DNA of 64,000 bases from Bacteroidota bacterium (GCA_030147525.1 JASBVF010000034.1:62001-126000); one strand, 5' to 3'. Shown: positions 25,372-34,399, counted from the stretch's first letter. Numbers and translations are program-made. Notes: a model not told the origin generated them from the sequence alone.

Positions 25372-26631
25372 TCACTTGCATTTTTTATAAAACCCCTCCA
25401 CCAACCCATGAAAATCCACCAGCACATTCTCCGACACATAACCTGACGAACTGATGTTGCGGTGCAGCGTCAGAATTTTGCCGATCACTTCCTCCGGTAT
25501 CTCCGAGCGGGTGGCGAGCGTTTTGGCGAATTGCGGATTCAGTTCCTTCGTCGGCAGGTGGTAGCGTTCCCGCACGAAGCCGAGGAAGAGTTTCATCTTT
25601 TGCAGGGCGAGTTGTTTGTGGTTGTTTTGAATAAAAAACAAGCGGCCGATGGTGCCGATGAATTCCAGCGACGTGTTCGTGTTTTGCTCCAGCACGGGGA
25701 TGACCCGCTGCCGTCGTTTCGCCCTAAAAGCCAGGTAAAAAACGGCCATGCCCAACAGGATGTACCACGCCCACGCCAGCGGCGGTTGCGAGAGAATGTA
25801 CTTCAGTGGTCCGTCGGTGGCAAGGCGGCGGTTGCGGGACATGGACGGCATGCGGCCCTGCCGTTGGTCCCAGTAAATCGTGCCGGGGCGGAGGTGCGAG
25901 AGCGCCCGTTCGGCGTAGTCCAGCCCACGGTCGTTGACGAGGTTGAAATTGGTGAACGCCAGCGGCGTGGTGTGCAGGTAAAATGCGCCTTTGCCGTAGC
26001 TCGCCCGTGCGAAATTCACGTAGGTGGTGTCCATGAAGCCGAGGTAGGCGAAGTTCGACTGATCCTCACAGAAAAAATCGTCGGCCAGGTATTCCCACTC
26101 GTAGGGGGCAGTCTCGTGGCGGTAGATGAATTTCAGGGTAAAATTGCTGTCCATTGTCAGGCTGGGGTGCTCGAAATTGAGCGAGACCAGGGTGTCTTCG
26201 ATGAAAAAATCCTCTTCGGCGTAGTAAATCGAGTCCTCGTAAATGGAAAAATCAAGGCACTCCGGCCCGGCGATCGAATCGAGCAGCGCCACCGGCATGG
26301 TGCTGCTGGCGATGAAGGCCTGGTTGCCCGCCTCCACGAAACGCAGCAGCGCATCCATCTGCACCGAATCGAGCCAGAGGAAAGACCCGACGAAGACGTA
26401 ATTTCCTTCTTTCAGAACCCCGTTCAGCGTGTCCTCGATGGCCTCGAATTTTTTACCGGGGAAATAATCCTCCAGCAAATTTTCCATCAGGTAAGTTCCG
26501 TAGGGGTCTTTGCTTTCCGATTGGTAATGTTCCCACCAATTATACCGGTCGCCTCCGCCAAAGAGCAGGTACATCCCGATCAGTATCAGGACGGAAACAA
26601 GGATGATGATGGGTATTTGCTTTTTGGACAT
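25372..26631 (-). CDS. DUF4350 domain-containing membrane protein
   Basis: The 419-residue protein has an N-terminal membrane helix (residues 6-24), an extracytoplasmic DUF4350 domain (about 35-280; DPYGTYLMENLLEDYFPG, SLNFEHPSLTM, GKGAFYLHTTPLAFTN), a second helix near 292-310 (AWAWYILLGMAVFYLAF) and a cytoplasmic helical tail. In Bacteroidota it is normally found with DUF4129, MoxR ATPase and DUF58 genes, thought to assemble envelope complexes. Here only the DUF4129 gene is adjacent (upstream), separated by palindrome H. The stop codon lies two bases from the convergent nuclease-like gene. Confidence 0.88.
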   Translation of the reverse strand: MSKKQIPIIILVSVLILIGMYLLFGGGDRYNWWEHYQSESKDPYGTYLMENLLEDYFPGKKFEAIEDTLNGVLKEGNYVFVGSFLWLDSVQMDALLRFVEAGNQAFIASSTMPVALLDSIAGPECLDFSIYEDSIYYAEEDFFIEDTLVSLNFEHPSLTMDSNFTLKFIYRHETAPYEWEYLADDFFCEDQSNFAYLGFMDTTYVNFARASYGKGAFYLHTTPLAFTNFNLVNDRGLDYAERALSHLRPGTIYWDQRQGRMPSMSRNRRLATDGPLKYILSQPPLAWAWYILLGMAVFYLAFRAKRRQRVIPVLEQNTNTSLEFIGTIGRLFFIQNNHKQLALQKMKLFLGFVRERYHLPTKELNPQFAKTLATRSEIPEEVIGKILTLHRNISSSGYVSENVLVDFHGLVEGFYKKCK

Positions 26632-26647
26632 TATGGTGAATTGGTAT

Positions 26648-26717
26648 ATTGGTGAATTGGTAAATTGGTGAATTAGGCAGGGCCATGCCTAATTCACCAA
26701 TTTACCAATTCACTAAT
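26648..26717. repeat. Palindrome H (GGTGAATT-word), 26-nt perfect arms
   Basis: The arm 26654-26679 is perfectly complementary to 26686-26711 around a 6-nt loop; with one mismatch the arms extend to 26648-26679 and 26686-26717. The arms are tandem GGTGAATT/GGTAAATT words. The right arm supplies the TAG stop (26713-26715) of the DUF4129 gene. No U-tract follows. Confidence 0.93.
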
Positions 26718-27408
26718 TCCCAATGACGGCAGCCACTGTATTTTTAAATTGACTTTCCATTTTCAAAAAATCCTCCTTCCCTAATTCCGCCTGCCCGTAC
26801 CACACCCGCTCAAAAATCAGCGTTGCTTCCTGCACGGGTTTGAACAGCGGCGAACCGGCCAACTCCCGCAGGTACTCGCCATTCGTCTTGTCCCGCTTCC
26901 AGCGGATGAGCTTTTTTAACGAGAGTTCTTTTAAAATGGAAAGGTAGTACAGCCGCACTGCCAGTGCAAAATTGCCCGCAGCGGCAGCCTGCCGGATCGG
27001 GTCTTCGAGTTCGGCCTCTTCCAGGTTGTCCTCGATCTGTTCGAGATTGATATCAGCAACGGCAGACTTCAATTTTCGGTTTCGACGCAGGAACAGGTCG
27101 TTGCCGGAAGCCATTTTCACAATAATCAACACCAGCAACCCGATGCCCACGGCGATGATGAGAAACTTCGCAAACTGTCCGAGTCCGAAGCCGCCGGCCG
27201 GGGCCTCCACTTTCTTTTCCTTCTTTTTTTCCTTTTTGTTTTTGTTGGAATAATCAATACCCTCCTTCAGCGATTTCCATTTTTTTTGGTCAAAATCCCG
27301 GCGCTGCACGGACTCCCGCAGGTAGTCATCCTGGGGCGATGCGTACTGGGCCGTCGCTGCGAAGAACGAGCAAAACAGGAAAAAAAGCAGGATGAAAAAA
27401 CGGGGCAT
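26713..27408 (-). CDS. DUF4129 domain-containing protein
   Basis: The 231-residue protein starts MPRFFILLFFLFCSFFAATAQ, a clear signal peptide. An upstream in-frame start at 27486 would place the signal internally and is less likely. A Lys-rich segment (KNKKEKKKEKK) precedes a transmembrane helix (about 84-100, FLIIAVGIGLLVLIIVKMA), and the cytoplasmic C-terminus carries the DUF4129 domain (AAAGNFALAVRLYYLSILKEL, then WKRDKTNGEYLREL). DUF4129 occurs in transglutaminase and MoxR-associated operons. It precedes DUF4350; the usual MoxR and DUF58 genes are absent from this locus. Confidence 0.88.
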   Translation of the reverse strand: MPRFFILLFFLFCSFFAATAQYASPQDDYLRESVQRRDFDQKKWKSLKEGIDYSNKNKKEKKKEKKVEAPAGGFGLGQFAKFLIIAVGIGLLVLIIVKMASGNDLFLRRNRKLKSAVADINLEQIEDNLEEAELEDPIRQAAAAGNFALAVRLYYLSILKELSLKKLIRWKRDKTNGEYLRELAGSPLFKPVQEATLIFERVWYGQAELGKEDFLKMESQFKNTVAAVIGN

Positions 27409-27494
27409 GAGGATTTTTTTGTGAAAACCAAAAGTAGAATTTCCAGGCGGAAATTTCAACGAAAGACTGGCAGGCAGTTTTTTCATAAAATAAC

Positions 27495-28841
27495 TTAAAC
27501 GCCGGCGTGCTCCCCCTCACTCACTTCCATCAGTCCCTCCGCATTCACCCGCTCCAGCTTCACCGGCAGGATCGAGTTCAGCAGGCCTTCCTCCAGTGGC
27601 ATTTCGATGCGCACGTAGTTGTCCGTGAAGCCTGACATCATGCCCGGCGCCGAGGCGTTTTCGAAGAGCACGGGCCTCGTTTCACCCACATGATTTTCGT
27701 AAAAAAACCGCTTCTTTTTTTCGGATAAAATGGTCAGCATCTCGTTGCGCTTGCGGCGTTCGTGCATCGGTACCACGTCCGGCATTTCGGCGGCGGGCGT
27801 ATTTGGGCGCTCCGAGTAGGTGAACACGTGCAGGTATGACACGTCGAGTTCGTTGATGAAACGGTAGGTTTCGAGGAAATCCTCCTCCGTCTCGCCGGGG
27901 AACCCGACGATCACGTCCACGCCGATGCAGCAGTGGGGCATGAGTTGTTTGATGTGAGCCACCCGCTCGGCGTAGAGTTCCCGGCGGTAGCGGCGGCGCA
28001 TGGCAGTCAGTTGCTTGTTGTTGCCGCTCTGCAACGGCATGTGAAAATGCGGCATGAATCGCTGCGATCCGGCCACAAATTCGATCACTTCATTCGTGCA
28101 AAGATTCGGCTCGATGCTCGAAATACGGATGCGATCCACGCCCTCCACTTTGTCGAGTTCTTTGATCAAATCGATGAACATGGCCTCCTTTTTCGGCCTT
28201 ACGCCCTCGATCACCTCCGTCCCGTTGCCGAAATCACCGATGTTGACGCCGGTGAGTACGATTTCCTTCACGCCCATCTCGGCGATCTTGCGGGCATTTT
28301 CCACCACGCTTTCCACGGTGTCGCTGCGGCTTTTCCCCCTCGCCAGCGGGATGGTGCAGAAGGAGCACTTGTAATCGCAGCCGTCCTGCACCTTGAGAAA
28401 GGAGCGGGTGCGGTCGCCGAAGCTGAAGGCGTGGGTAAAAGTGTTAGCTTCTTTTACCTCCCCGGCCTGCACCATGCCCTTGCCCGGCGCTTTCGACAAG
28501 TTGTCCACAAATTCCAGGATGCGGAATTTCTCGGCGGCACCCAGCACGAGGTCCACGCCGGGGATCTCGGCGATCTCCTGCGGTTTGAGCTGGGCGTAGC
28601 AACCCACCACGACGACGTTGGCATTAGGCGACTTGCGCAGCGCCCGCCGCACGATCTGGCGGCACTTGCGGTCGGCAAAGTCCGTCACCGAGCAGGTGTT
28701 GATGACGTAGATATCGGCGCCGTCGTTGAAGTCCACTTCCGAGTACCCGGCATCTTCGAAAAGCCTGCCGATGCTGGAGGTTTCGGAGTAGTTGAGCTTG
28801 CAGCCGAGGGTGTGAAATGCGACGGATTTTGGCGTAGCCAT
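27495..28841 (-). CDS. mtaB: tRNA t6A37 methylthiotransferase
   Basis: The 448-residue radical-SAM enzyme adds a methylthio group to N6-threonylcarbamoyladenosine at tRNA position 37. It has the N-terminal UPF0004 domain (HTLGCKLNYSETSSIG, NTCSVTDFADRKCRQ, VGCYAQ supplying the three cluster cysteines), the radical-SAM CxxxCxxC (DGCDYKCSFCTIP) and a C-terminal TRAM-like domain. HTLGCKLN and QIVRRALR distinguish MtaB from MiaB and RimO. It is expressed on its own; palindrome F lies 14 nt upstream of its ATG. Confidence 0.96.
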   Translation of the reverse strand: MATPKSVAFHTLGCKLNYSETSSIGRLFEDAGYSEVDFNDGADIYVINTCSVTDFADRKCRQIVRRALRKSPNANVVVVGCYAQLKPQEIAEIPGVDLVLGAAEKFRILEFVDNLSKAPGKGMVQAGEVKEANTFTHAFSFGDRTRSFLKVQDGCDYKCSFCTIPLARGKSRSDTVESVVENARKIAEMGVKEIVLTGVNIGDFGNGTEVIEGVRPKKEAMFIDLIKELDKVEGVDRIRISSIEPNLCTNEVIEFVAGSQRFMPHFHMPLQSGNNKQLTAMRRRYRRELYAERVAHIKQLMPHCCIGVDVIVGFPGETEEDFLETYRFINELDVSYLHVFTYSERPNTPAAEMPDVVPMHERRKRNEMLTILSEKKKRFFYENHVGETRPVLFENASAPGMMSGFTDNYVRIEMPLEEGLLNSILPVKLERVNAEGLMEVSEGEHAGV

Positions 28842-28854
28842 GCGTTGTTATTGG

Positions 28855-28927
28855 CTCCCGCTGATTTCGCAGATGGGCGCAGATTTTTTTTGAAATGCTC
28901 TGCGGAAATCTGCGAAATCAGCGGGAG
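28855..28927. repeat. Palindrome F (CTCCCGC..CGCAG-word), 20-nt perfect arms
   Basis: The arm 28855-28874 is perfectly complementary to 28908-28927. The 33-nt loop contains another CGCAGATT/CTCTGCGG pair. It shares its word with palindrome E. It sits between the ParE-type toxin gene and mtaB, both on the minus strand. Confidence 0.92.
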
Positions 28928-28975
28928 AAATTTTCAAAATGCGTGCAAAGATAATGCTTTCGGCGGGGTGAAAGG

Positions 28976-29269
28976 CTACCGATCCTCCCATCTTTTAGGA
29001 TTGCGGCTTCCATGGATCACGGCCGTTACCAAAATCACATCATCATGAATTTCGTAGATGAGCAGGTAAGGAAACCTATGTGGAATAGCCTTTCGTTTAT
29101 TTTTATAAACAACCTGGCAGGAAAGTGGATTTTTCAAAATCCGTTGGACAACCTCGTCGATTGCTTCAAGAAACTCCAAGCCAAGCCCCTGCCGTTGCTG
29201 TTCGTACCAGTCGTAGGCTTCCTGGAGTTCCAGTCTTGCATATTGATGAAAAAGCAGGGTGTAGTTCAT
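28976..29269 (-). CDS. RelE/ParE superfamily toxin
   Basis: The 97-residue protein has the ParE fold pattern: YARLELQEAYDWYEQQRQGLG, a central basic stretch (VVYKNKRKAIPHRFPYLL) and the closing IYEIHDDVILVTAVIHGSRNP. ParE toxins inhibit gyrase; RelE relatives cleave mRNA on ribosomes. The sequence type with HRFPY...HGSR is usually labelled ParE-like, and the target is not determinable here. It overlaps the upstream antitoxin gene by 4 bp, forming a type II toxin-antitoxin operon. Confidence 0.92.
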   Translation of the reverse strand: MNYTLLFHQYARLELQEAYDWYEQQRQGLGLEFLEAIDEVVQRILKNPLSCQVVYKNKRKAIPHRFPYLLIYEIHDDVILVTAVIHGSRNPKRWEDR

Positions 29270-29487
29270 TTGGAGAGTATGCTGGCTTTTACCTCTTGCC
29301 AGGAGTAGGTTTTGGCTGTTCCGTCAAGATAGGATGCACTGCGCCGGTCTAACTCCTCTTTCCATTCTTCGCTCAACTCAAACTCTCCTGCGTCTTCTCG
29401 CAAAGTATCCAAAATGTATTGTACAAACAGAATTCGCTCGGTCACGCTGAGTTTTTGGACTTCCTTTTTTAAGGCTGCTGCAGTCAT
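29266..29487 (-). CDS. Addiction-module antitoxin (TIGR02574-like)
   Basis: The 73-residue protein matches the short addiction-module component family paired with ParE toxins: helical N-terminus (KKEVQKLSVTERILFVQYIL) and a C-terminal toxin-binding segment ending YSWQEVKASILSK. It precedes the toxin gene and overlaps it by 4 bp. It should neutralise the toxin and may autoregulate the operon. Confidence 0.9.
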   Translation of the reverse strand: MTAAALKKEVQKLSVTERILFVQYILDTLREDAGEFELSEEWKEELDRRSASYLDGTAKTYSWQEVKASILSK

Positions 29488-29604
29488 GTTGCTGATTTTT
29501 ATACAAATCTAATTTTTTTAGAAGAAAAATGAGATCGGAAGTTAGGTTCAAAGTTTTACAGTGGATTTTGGGATGGTTTTAAGCCATTTAAAAATTTTCT
29601 GCAG

Positions 29605-32160
29605 CTATTTCACGATCAATTTTTTAGTGATGAAACGGCCGTCTTTACCCAAGACTTTCAAAAAATAAATTCCATCCTGCAAGTGATCTTTCAGCACTAA
29701 CTCCTGCGAAGGCTGGCCGGGAGGTATTTCTCCCCGCCAAACAGTTTTCCCAAAAAGATCATGGATAGAGAATTCGAGCGCATGGCTGTGCTCGGAAATG
29801 GTAATTTGAAACGTGCCGGCATTTGGATTTGGATAAATTTCAACAGACATTTTTTCTGAAAAACGATCAGTTACGGCAGTCGGGATGGTGTCGAGGTTGG
29901 TTATCAGCATTGAATCGTATGAAACGCCGATTTCAATGATTTCGCCATTGGCATTCGCACCGTATGCATCATAAACTCTAAGTTTTATAAATTCATAATC
30001 CTGTGGGCTGGCAATGATAACATCATCCCGAAACACCATCGCTACCGTGATGACGTTTCCATGAACCGGAGTGACAGGCATTCCGTCTTTTCTGGCTATT
30101 CCGACGGCGAATTGACCAGTTTCGGGGAATGCCTTCAGAACTGTTATCACCTCTGAGGTATCACCCAGAAAAGTCTGAACGAAAGGAATAATCATTGGCA
30201 GAGTTTCGCCCGGTGGAAGATTCGCAGCAGGCATTTTAAAATAACTGGTATCAAACTCGACTACGAAAGAAATACCGGAAAGCGGTTGAAATGTTGATGT
30301 GTCTGAAGCAATTTTTACCGTAGCCCTGGTGTAACGCTTTACATAACTGTCTTGCGTGGAAAGCGCTTGACGGGAAATATCCACATACAATTCCCCCTCT
30401 TTTTGAGGCGCTTCAACCTGCGAAGCCACGAAGCCGGGTTGTTTTTCATAAAAATTCAAATCCAGCACGAATCCGTCGAGACTGTCGAGTTTGCCATCGC
30501 CATTGAAATCGGCATGTTTGAATTCTTTTCCATCAAAAAAATTCACTCCCCAATCTTCTCCTGGCTGAGGCGACCAAATGATGGAGGGCGGCGTTCGCTG
30601 AGGTCCGGTGTTGCCTTGGTTGATTCCGATGCCGAGATAGAGCAGGTCGTCTTCCTTGGCAATCCCGTCGGCATTGGCATCGCCGGGCCAGATGCAGTCC
30701 GATTCGCAAAATTGAAATTGAGTGCAGCCGCTGCTGAAACTGCTGTCGTAAATGGCTTGAATGGATGGAATATTTTCCAGTGCAACGTTTACGTTTTCGA
30801 GGTGATCGGCGCCGGGGGCACGGTGGAAGGAGTAGGCGGCGTCAAGTGTAAAAACATCATTGGCAGATAAAACGGGCTTCCCCGTGGAAAGGATAACGTT
30901 TCTTAGTTCATAAGTGAAATTCCAAAGCATTGCCCACCCGTTATCATTGGGATTGTCGAAAAAAACATGGTTAACAGAGTCTGTACCCATTGGGTCGTAA
31001 CCTGTCCCTCCATAAATGATGGGGGTGCCATCCTTCCATTTTCCAGACAGGAAGTTATAAAAATCGGCTGGTTGTGAAGGAACATATATGGCAGAATAAG
31101 GAGGAGGAAATCCAATGCTCGAGTTTTGATAATAAATGAAATGCTCAAGATTTTGATTGAGAAGCGTAACTGCCTGAACAGGTGGGTTTTCACCGTAATT
31201 TATGATATTTGAACAATAACCCAAATTTGGTTCAGTGTTAGTGTTGCTATAAAAATAAGCGGTATTTAGCAATGTGTCACAGCTGAAAAAGTCACCGTAA
31301 GGACATCCCATGCCAACAGATTGCCTCAATCCTGCTCTGAACTTCTTTAAGTCATGTCCCGATTTGTTGAAAATTTTGTGCCTCGTAAAAATTGAATGGT
31401 TCAAATTCTCATTGTCTTCACAATTGAACGCATATACCAGCAAGTGAACTTCAACACCTAAAGGTTTACCGCCTGAGGCAAGATGTTCAGGGGGCAGGTC
31501 ATTGAAAACACACCAGAGCATTTCGTCAGGTATAGCAAGTGGTAATCCCGTATCTATCACAGGATATTCACCATTGAGCGGTTCGTAAATGCCATTTCCA
31601 TTTCGGTCAAAAAACGGTGCTAACTCCTGCTCCGGCAGCGGGAAACCCATAATTGTTTCGAAGTCAGGATTGCCGGTCGCAGGCCATGAAAGCAGTGACG
31701 TGGAAATGGGGTTATCTATCACCCCATTGTCTTCGAAATCCTGTATCAATGCTAAAACATCACCTCTGCCAACTTTCCATACCCAGTCAAAATCCTCACA
31801 GCCACCCGAAACCGGATTTCCTGAAATATTATCAACAGGCCCTGGCTGATAATCATACCTTGTAATGGTAAGATTATACCGTTGAGCTGATAAATTCAGG
31901 CTATCTTGATCATCATACGCCCCCAACCAAAGCCCCGCCCGCTGAATGGCAAGCACCTCCGGAAGTCCCGGTGTGTAAGGCACCACGTATCCAAAATCGC
32001 CCTGAGGGTTGGTAAATAAATCGCTGATGGCGGAGAAATCTGCCTTTACCTTATTTGCCCTGATCGTCTCAAACCCCACCGGATTCTCACATTGAGCAGG
32101 TACATTTTCAGAAAAAACAAACAGGAAAAGCATTGACAGGAGTAACAGTCTTTTTTTCAT
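29605..32160 (-). CDS. Large secreted protein with dockerin-like repeats and T9SS type A sorting domain
   Basis: The 851-residue protein has a signal peptide (ending NVPAQ). An N-terminal region of about 480 residues has aromatic-rich segments of unknown function. Two dockerin-like or EF-hand calcium motifs follow (PGDANADGIAKEDDLLYLG and ADFNGDGKLDSLDGFVL, about 490-570), then a beta-sandwich-like region (about 590-760) and the C-terminal sorting domain (about 775-851; YPNPNAGTFQITI, GIYFLKVLGKDGRFITKKLI). The CTD directs export through the type IX system and cell-surface attachment or release. The substrate or ligand is unknown. It stands alone. Confidence 0.9.
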   Translation of the reverse strand: MKKRLLLLSMLFLFVFSENVPAQCENPVGFETIRANKVKADFSAISDLFTNPQGDFGYVVPYTPGLPEVLAIQRAGLWLGAYDDQDSLNLSAQRYNLTITRYDYQPGPVDNISGNPVSGGCEDFDWVWKVGRGDVLALIQDFEDNGVIDNPISTSLLSWPATGNPDFETIMGFPLPEQELAPFFDRNGNGIYEPLNGEYPVIDTGLPLAIPDEMLWCVFNDLPPEHLASGGKPLGVEVHLLVYAFNCEDNENLNHSIFTRHKIFNKSGHDLKKFRAGLRQSVGMGCPYGDFFSCDTLLNTAYFYSNTNTEPNLGYCSNIINYGENPPVQAVTLLNQNLEHFIYYQNSSIGFPPPYSAIYVPSQPADFYNFLSGKWKDGTPIIYGGTGYDPMGTDSVNHVFFDNPNDNGWAMLWNFTYELRNVILSTGKPVLSANDVFTLDAAYSFHRAPGADHLENVNVALENIPSIQAIYDSSFSSGCTQFQFCESDCIWPGDANADGIAKEDDLLYLGIGINQGNTGPQRTPPSIIWSPQPGEDWGVNFFDGKEFKHADFNGDGKLDSLDGFVLDLNFYEKQPGFVASQVEAPQKEGELYVDISRQALSTQDSYVKRYTRATVKIASDTSTFQPLSGISFVVEFDTSYFKMPAANLPPGETLPMIIPFVQTFLGDTSEVITVLKAFPETGQFAVGIARKDGMPVTPVHGNVITVAMVFRDDVIIASPQDYEFIKLRVYDAYGANANGEIIEIGVSYDSMLITNLDTIPTAVTDRFSEKMSVEIYPNPNAGTFQITISEHSHALEFSIHDLFGKTVWRGEIPPGQPSQELVLKDHLQDGIYFLKVLGKDGRFITKKLIVK

Positions 32161-32346
32161 AGCTGAATCTTTTGAAAGGTTTGGCTGCTAATTTAAAAAC
32201 AACAGTTGGCAACCTTGAAAATTGGTTCGCAAATAATTCTTAGGGCAATCCCGGCGACGTAAAGTGAGGATAGTTTTTCATTTGTCAAGGTCAACACCAT
32301 GCTTTGAGCCTGGAAGCCAGCATGCTATTTCTGGGTAATTGAAAAC

Positions 32347-33498
32347 TCAATCAACCTCTGACCAACTTTTGACTTCTACTCCCTGCCGGATCTGAGGCGA
32401 GTTGCCTCCGTATACCACCGTTTTTTTACCGAGCGAAAGGCCCTCAATTTTTTCGAGGTATTGAAAACCTTTGAAATAATCGGGGTTAACGGTAGCCCCG
32501 TATTTCATTTCCCAGACATCCACTGACTGGAATTCTTCGCTGAGGAGGTCAAGTTCGTTACCCACATTGTCCCGCCAGAAGTAAAATTGCGGCATTTCGC
32601 CCTGGTGGTATCGCTGCTTGAGCAATTCGGCGATGACAAGGTTTTCAAACAGGCTGCCTTTTTGAAAATAGGACTCCACCTGGTCTGCCTCTTTCATCCC
32701 AAGTAAATAGCAGGCGAGTCCGGTATCATAGAAGTACAACTTTGGACTTTTGATAAGCCGTTTGTTGAAATTGCGATAATAAGGTGGCAAAAGAAAAGCG
32801 ATGAAGCTGGTTTCAAGAATACTCAACCACGCTTTGGCAGTGGGTGAGGTGATACCGCAATCATTGGCGAGTGAATTCAGGTTGAGTACCTGCCCGATTC
32901 GACCAGCGCAGAGCTTCAGGAAATTGCGAAACAGCATCAGGTCTTTTACATTCAGCAAAGAGCGCACGTCCCGCTCGACATAAGTTTCAACGTAATTAGG
33001 GAAATAGCGCAGGGGGTGAATATCCCAATCGTAAATAGCGGGATAAAATCCTTTAAAAATCACCTCGGGTAATTGGTTGCTCAGCAGATTCACACTTTTT
33101 ATTTCGCTGAAGTCGAAAGGAAGAAGCCGCATGAGGGCGACCCTGCCAGCCAGGCTTTGCGTAATGCTTTCCATCAAGGGAAAATGCTGGGAGCCTGAAA
33201 GTATGTACTGTCCCTTGATGCGGTCAAGATCCGTTTTGGTTTGAAGGTAAGAAAACAAGTGCGGCACATTTTGTACCTCGTCGAGAATGACTTTTTCTGA
33301 ATAGAGTTTTAAAAAACCGTTGGGGTCTTCTTGCGCCTGTGCCCGGTTATCCGGATTTTCCATTGAGATATAGGTATAATCGGGAAAAAGCTGTTGCAGA
33401 AGCGTTGTTTTCCCCGATTGACGAGGCCCTGTCACAGCTACGATAGGAAATTTTTTTGCCTGTTCACGGATCGTTTTAGCAGCTTGGCGATTAATCAT
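32347..33498 (-). CDS. AAA ATPase with DUF4143 domain
   Basis: The 383-residue protein has an N-terminal AAA_14 ATPase (Walker A VTGPRQSGKTTLL, Walker B VILDEVQNV, sensor YILSGSQHF) and a C-terminal DUF4143 domain (about 200-370; LNLNSLANDCGITSPTAKAWLSIL helix-turn-helix, KLYFYDTGLACYLLG, FENLVIAELLK, FWRDNVGNELDLL). DUF4143 ends in a degenerate restriction-nuclease-like fold. Such proteins are abundant, patchily distributed and functionally unassigned; many behave like mobile or toxin-associated genes. A minus-strand TAAATTTG box at 33514-33521 lies just upstream. Confidence 0.93.
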   Translation of the reverse strand: MINRQAAKTIREQAKKFPIVAVTGPRQSGKTTLLQQLFPDYTYISMENPDNRAQAQEDPNGFLKLYSEKVILDEVQNVPHLFSYLQTKTDLDRIKGQYILSGSQHFPLMESITQSLAGRVALMRLLPFDFSEIKSVNLLSNQLPEVIFKGFYPAIYDWDIHPLRYFPNYVETYVERDVRSLLNVKDLMLFRNFLKLCAGRIGQVLNLNSLANDCGITSPTAKAWLSILETSFIAFLLPPYYRNFNKRLIKSPKLYFYDTGLACYLLGMKEADQVESYFQKGSLFENLVIAELLKQRYHQGEMPQFYFWRDNVGNELDLLSEEFQSVDVWEMKYGATVNPDYFKGFQYLEKIEGLSLGKKTVVYGGNSPQIRQGVEVKSWSEVD

Positions 33499-33513
33499 GG
33501 CGTATTTTTTTTA

Positions 33514-33521
33514 CAAATTTA
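33514..33521 (-). promoter_or_regulatory. Candidate -7 element for the DUF4143 gene
   Basis: CAAATTTA reads TAAATTTG on the minus strand, a TAnnTTTG match 16 nt upstream of the ATG. No -33 TTTG is evident at the usual spacing. Confidence 0.35.
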
Positions 33522-33651
33522 AAATTGCATTTTAAAATTGTAAGAAAAAATGCCCAGATCAGCCCTGTAAAGGCTTTCAACTCCCACATTGGCGTAAACC
33601 TTTCCCGAAAGTCCCTGTTTCACCCCCAACTTCTAACCAGAATATTTCAAC

Positions 33652-34356
33652 ATGTCCAACAAAACATACCTCATCGCCGGAGGCTCCTCTGGCATCGGGC
33701 TGGCTTTGGTGAAAAAACTCACCGCTGCCGGCCACCACGTCACCGTCATTTCCCGCACCGGCGACAGCCTCGCCGGAATGCCCAACGTCACGCACCTCCA
33801 AAAAGATGTGCTGACGGACGACATTTCCGACAGCGAACTGCCCGGCGCCCTCGACGGCGTCGCCTACTGCCCCGGCAGCATCAACCTCAAACCCTTCCGC
33901 TCCCTGAAGCCGGACGCCTTTCTCGAAGATTTTAACATCAACGTACTCGGCGCCGTGAAGGTCCTGCAGGCATCGCAGAAGGCACTGAAAAAAGCGGAGA
34001 ACCCGTCCGTTGTGCTGTTCAGTACCGTCGCTGTCGGGCAAGGCATGCCGTTTCATGCCTCCGTCGCCGCAGCGAAAGGCGCCGTGGAAGGCCTGACCAA
34101 ATCCCTCGCAGCCGAGTGGGCGCCTAGCGTCCGGGTCAACTGCATCGCCCCCTCGCTGACCGATACGCCGATGGCCGAACGACTGCTCTCCTCCGACGAC
34201 AAACGGGAAGCATCCGCCAACCGCCACCCGTTACGCCGGGTCGGTTCGCCGGAAGATATCGCTGCGCTGGCTGCATTTTTATTGTCTGAAAACAGCACCT
34301 GGATGAGCGGGCAGGTGCTTGGGCTGGATGGAGGAATGTCAACGTTGAGAGTGTAA
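33652..34356 (+). CDS. SDR family protein lacking the catalytic tyrosine
   Basis: The 234-residue Rossmann protein has the cofactor motif [12 protein letters not shown] and the usual closing VLGLDGGMS. The NNAG motif is replaced by AYCPGS. The YxxxK active site reads V-A-A-A-K (in [13 protein letters not shown]), so the catalytic Tyr is Val while Ser (LFSTVA) and Lys are kept. I recall related Bacteroidota SDRs with the same HASxAAAK, so this is probably a subfamily trait and not a recent mutation. It precedes the photolyase gene, and the two may form a light-related unit. It may bind NAD(P) without classical SDR catalysis. Confidence 0.85.
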   Translation: MSNKTYLIAGGSSGIGLALVKKLTAAGHHVTVISRTGDSLAGMPNVTHLQKDVLTDDISDSELPGALDGVAYCPGSINLKPFRSLKPDAFLEDFNINVLGAVKVLQASQKALKKAENPSVVLFSTVAVGQGMPFHASVAAAKGAVEGLTKSLAAEWAPSVRVNCIAPSLTDTPMAERLLSSDDKREASANRHPLRRVGSPEDIAALAAFLLSENSTWMSGQVLGLDGGMSTLRV

Positions 34357-34359
34357 ATC

Positions 34360-34399
34360 AAAGGTTTAAAAGTTTAAAGGTTGATTGGTTTAATCAAGT
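34360..34399 (+). repeat. Word repeat GTTTAAA between SDR and photolyase
   Basis: Tandem AAGGTTTAAAAGTTTAAAGGTTGATT words are followed by a short inverted repeat (TTGATT/AATCAA, within AGGTTGA/TCAACCT). It resembles a degenerate member of the word-palindrome class. It occupies the region where the photolyase start codon would be expected. Confidence 0.5.

Noticed and set aside
25462-26655. A 397-codon plus-strand open frame
   Set aside because: It is antisense to the DUF4350 gene, is Arg/Val/Glu-rich without any domain, and runs into palindrome H.
27933-29048. A 371-codon plus-strand open frame
   Set aside because: It is antisense to mtaB and continues across palindrome F; the His/Asp-rich translation has no family character.
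29605-32160. The large T9SS cargo as a cellulosome component because of its dockerin-like motifs
   Set aside because: The motifs are isolated calcium-binding repeats common in secreted Bacteroidota proteins; no cohesin or glycoside hydrolase domain is present.
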